From assembly GCA_038503065.1 (NCBI GenBank), contig JBCAMK010000006.1, forward strand, positions 1,736,001 to 1,800,000: a DNA stretch of 64,000 nucleotides, given 5' to 3'. The position numbers and the translations under genes were made by a program. The notes below the pieces were generated by a model that had not been told where the DNA came from, searched no databases, and was given only the letters and a program-made list of their open reading frames with translations. Source of the stretch: Paragyromitra xinjiangensis (lineage: Eukaryota > Ascomycota > Pezizomycetes > Pezizales > Discinaceae). Positions 62,312 to 64,000 of the stretch are shown here, one piece after another (positions within the stretch are counted from its first letter, which is position 1; each line of letters starts with the position of its first letter).

Positions 62312-63168
62312 GAAAATAGCTACATAGGGCTGTATTGGGAAGCCAACACCTCCAACATGATTCGAGACCAGATAACGAGTGATAGTTCATGATTACCGAT
62401 CAACATGACCACTGCAGCGTGACCTATCAATAAACAATAAGAAGCCTGAGGAGATTTCTTGGTGGCTCTAAAAAGTGTTATCTCTATAATTTATTCACCG
62501 GGGCGCAACGGCTACAATAGTGTTTCAAGCTCGAGTATCTAATAGCCGGGCAGGAACCAGCCCGGGCGCGGTCCCCGAGTACAAACATCCGAGGGCCCTT
62601 GCCTAGGCTCGGGCTACTTTCTCCAGCAAGGGGTAATTTAGCTCTAGGCGTAGTATTCGAGTACGGGCGGGTAACCGTATATAAGTGACGGTATGTAAGT
62701 ATTTGGTGTGAGTTGTACATGTAAGATATAGTTCATCAATGATTACTTGGCGACTTTGCCTGCACAATGCATATATAACCACTTAAGTTCTACGGTAATT
62801 GATTTGCCTGATATTGCGGTGATTAGCAATGTCTTGATATCGCTAGAAAGTTCTAGCTCCCAAGTACGCCTCCTTGCTAGCTTGAGCTCGTGTGTCTAAG
62901 TGTGTTCACGGGCACCCGCAATTGTTCCAGCTCATTGATCTGATAGGGCCGACCGTGCTCCGGAGAATCGAGACTTTTCCCTCGCGAGCCCTACCCCAGC
63001 CCACCCCCCCAAAGTACTTATTCGCCCCTCTAAGATCCATATCTTTAATTTCAAGCCTCAACGTCCTCGATAAGCCCAGGTTATACGCTCCACAGCCTCA
63101 CTAGCGTCTAGATAAACATCTGAAATAATCGTAAGAGGGTGCTAGGATTTATCACCACTACTACCGTT

Positions 63169-63195
63169 GTCGTCGTCGTCGTCGTCGTCGTCGTC
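63169..63195. repeat. (GTC)9 trinucleotide microsatellite
   Basis: Nine perfect GTC units in non-coding sequence. Confidence 0.95.
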
Positions 63196-64000
63196 GACAA
63201 ACCCCAGAAACCTATTACTAATGAGTCATATTCAATAGAGTAGACACTACAAAGGCGGCTACCTAGCCTAGAGAGTCGCCAAATCAGCGCCCAATAAGCA
63301 GAGAGTATTTTGTCAGCTGGTCGAGCGTGGGGTCGCCGGTGGTTACTTGTCCTGAGACATACATCCACCTTACTGACTGGGGAGACTCGCCGTCTTCCTT
63401 TTTACCGAAGACACGAGTCTTTTTGGACTGGTTAATAATAACAAGGTCATACGCAAGCACTCGTCGTATGAAACCCAATGGATTGGGGGAACATAACATC
63501 CGTTCTGATTGGTCGCTTAGCTAGACAACAAACCAGAGGTGCACGATGCTCTAGTTGGTGAGTACCCCGCAGGAGTTCTCTCAAATGAAAGCTACATTAC
63601 GTTTCAGATCCCCAGCGAGGACCGCCCTGTATTTGGAATGAGCAGCTCACAACCAATCGCGGTGTGGGAACAGGAGTGTTCGGCGAAACGGCGAAACAGC
63701 GTGCAAGAGTGGTAAGGCGGAGGGCTTCTGATACCGAGCATAAGGTGATGATTGTGAAGATAAGCTAACATAACTAATGTAACGGAAGATAACGCCAGAC
63801 ATCTAGATGGAGGTCTTGGTTATAGGTTGGTATTTATGGTTTACACTGCCCACTTGCGGGGGAGGTGCGTAATAGGCACATAAGCCTCTAGTGCGAGAAT
63901 GCGCTGTAGCCTAACTTTGTTAGGGACGTAGAACACGATCGATGCTTGAGCCAAATCGGCGGTTACTAGAAGCTCTTGATGGGTGTGTTCCTGTTGGCGT

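Larger units (their letters stand above)
61897..64000. other. Gene-poor right end with inverted repeats and a microsatellite
   Basis: There is no recognisable intact gene. An imperfect inverted repeat (about 62164-62311) and a (GTC)9 microsatellite are listed separately. Around 62480-62760 there is a GC-rich stretch of repeat-like character without identifiable long terminal repeat ends. A 71-codon minus-strand frame (63284..63499) is protein-like but unassigned. The window stops inside this region. Confidence 0.4.

Noticed and set aside
62477..62760. Possible solo long terminal repeat (GC-rich stretch with a promoter-like part)
   Set aside because: I could not find paired TG...CA ends or a target duplication, so it is not supported.
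63284..63499. 71-codon minus-strand frame with protein-like content
   Set aside because: It may be a transposon or gene remnant, but no family could be named and no start or splice context supports it.

Overview
The window is nuclear DNA of a filamentous ascomycete (Pezizomycotina). Genes are intron-rich, with short introns of about 45 to 150 bases, GT...AG borders and branch-point-like CTAAC/CTAAT motifs. Both strands are used with no operons. The proteins are typical of that group: Npr3, a GlcD-gamma-like bHLH factor, UPF0643, Cid2/Mix23, a plant/fungal-type Fpg and a Vrl1-type VPS9 protein. I cannot assign a genus. No rRNA, tRNA or CRISPR array was recognised. I rebuilt gene models by eye, and the exon sums keep frame in every complete model.

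Layout. 0.1-8 kb is compact: tad3 (-), RPB11 (-) with a very long tryptophan-repeat tail, cox19 (+) and NPR3 (+). 8-12 kb has no convincing gene. 12.1-14.2 kb is a bHLH factor (-) with a long, low-complexity upstream region. SFT2 (+) follows at 16.5-17.7 kb, then about 5 kb without a recognisable gene. A LARP1-type La-motif/DM15 protein (+) lies at 22.9-26.5 kb.

26.5-34.4 kb looks like an accessory island. It is gene-poor and partly AT-rich, and it holds one F-box protein gene (-) plus what appears to be a frameshifted small secreted-protein gene (-). 34.4-41.1 kb is compact again: Fpg (-) and CID2/MIX23 (+) are head to head, followed by UPF0643 (+) and S-adenosylhomocysteinase (+). 42.8-47.4 kb is a 1456-residue VPS9/ankyrin/PX/BAR-like protein (VRL1 type, +). 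A single-pass cysteine-rich membrane protein (-), a SIR2 deacetylase (+) and a choline/carnitine acyltransferase (-) fill 48-56 kb. 56-64 kb is gene-poor with one TauD-type dioxygenase (+), a small inverted-repeat element flanked by TA, and a second imperfect inverted repeat.

The genes are mostly unrelated housekeeping functions: transcription, tRNA editing, mitochondrial assembly, TORC1 signalling, trafficking, methyl cycle and DNA repair. The most unusual feature is RPB11. The conserved roughly 120-residue polymerase subunit runs without a break into a roughly 440-residue disordered tail with 20 tryptophans. Seven regular units carry a W-D-x-P core, and the first six read W-D-x-P-S-P, at a period of 15 or 16 residues.
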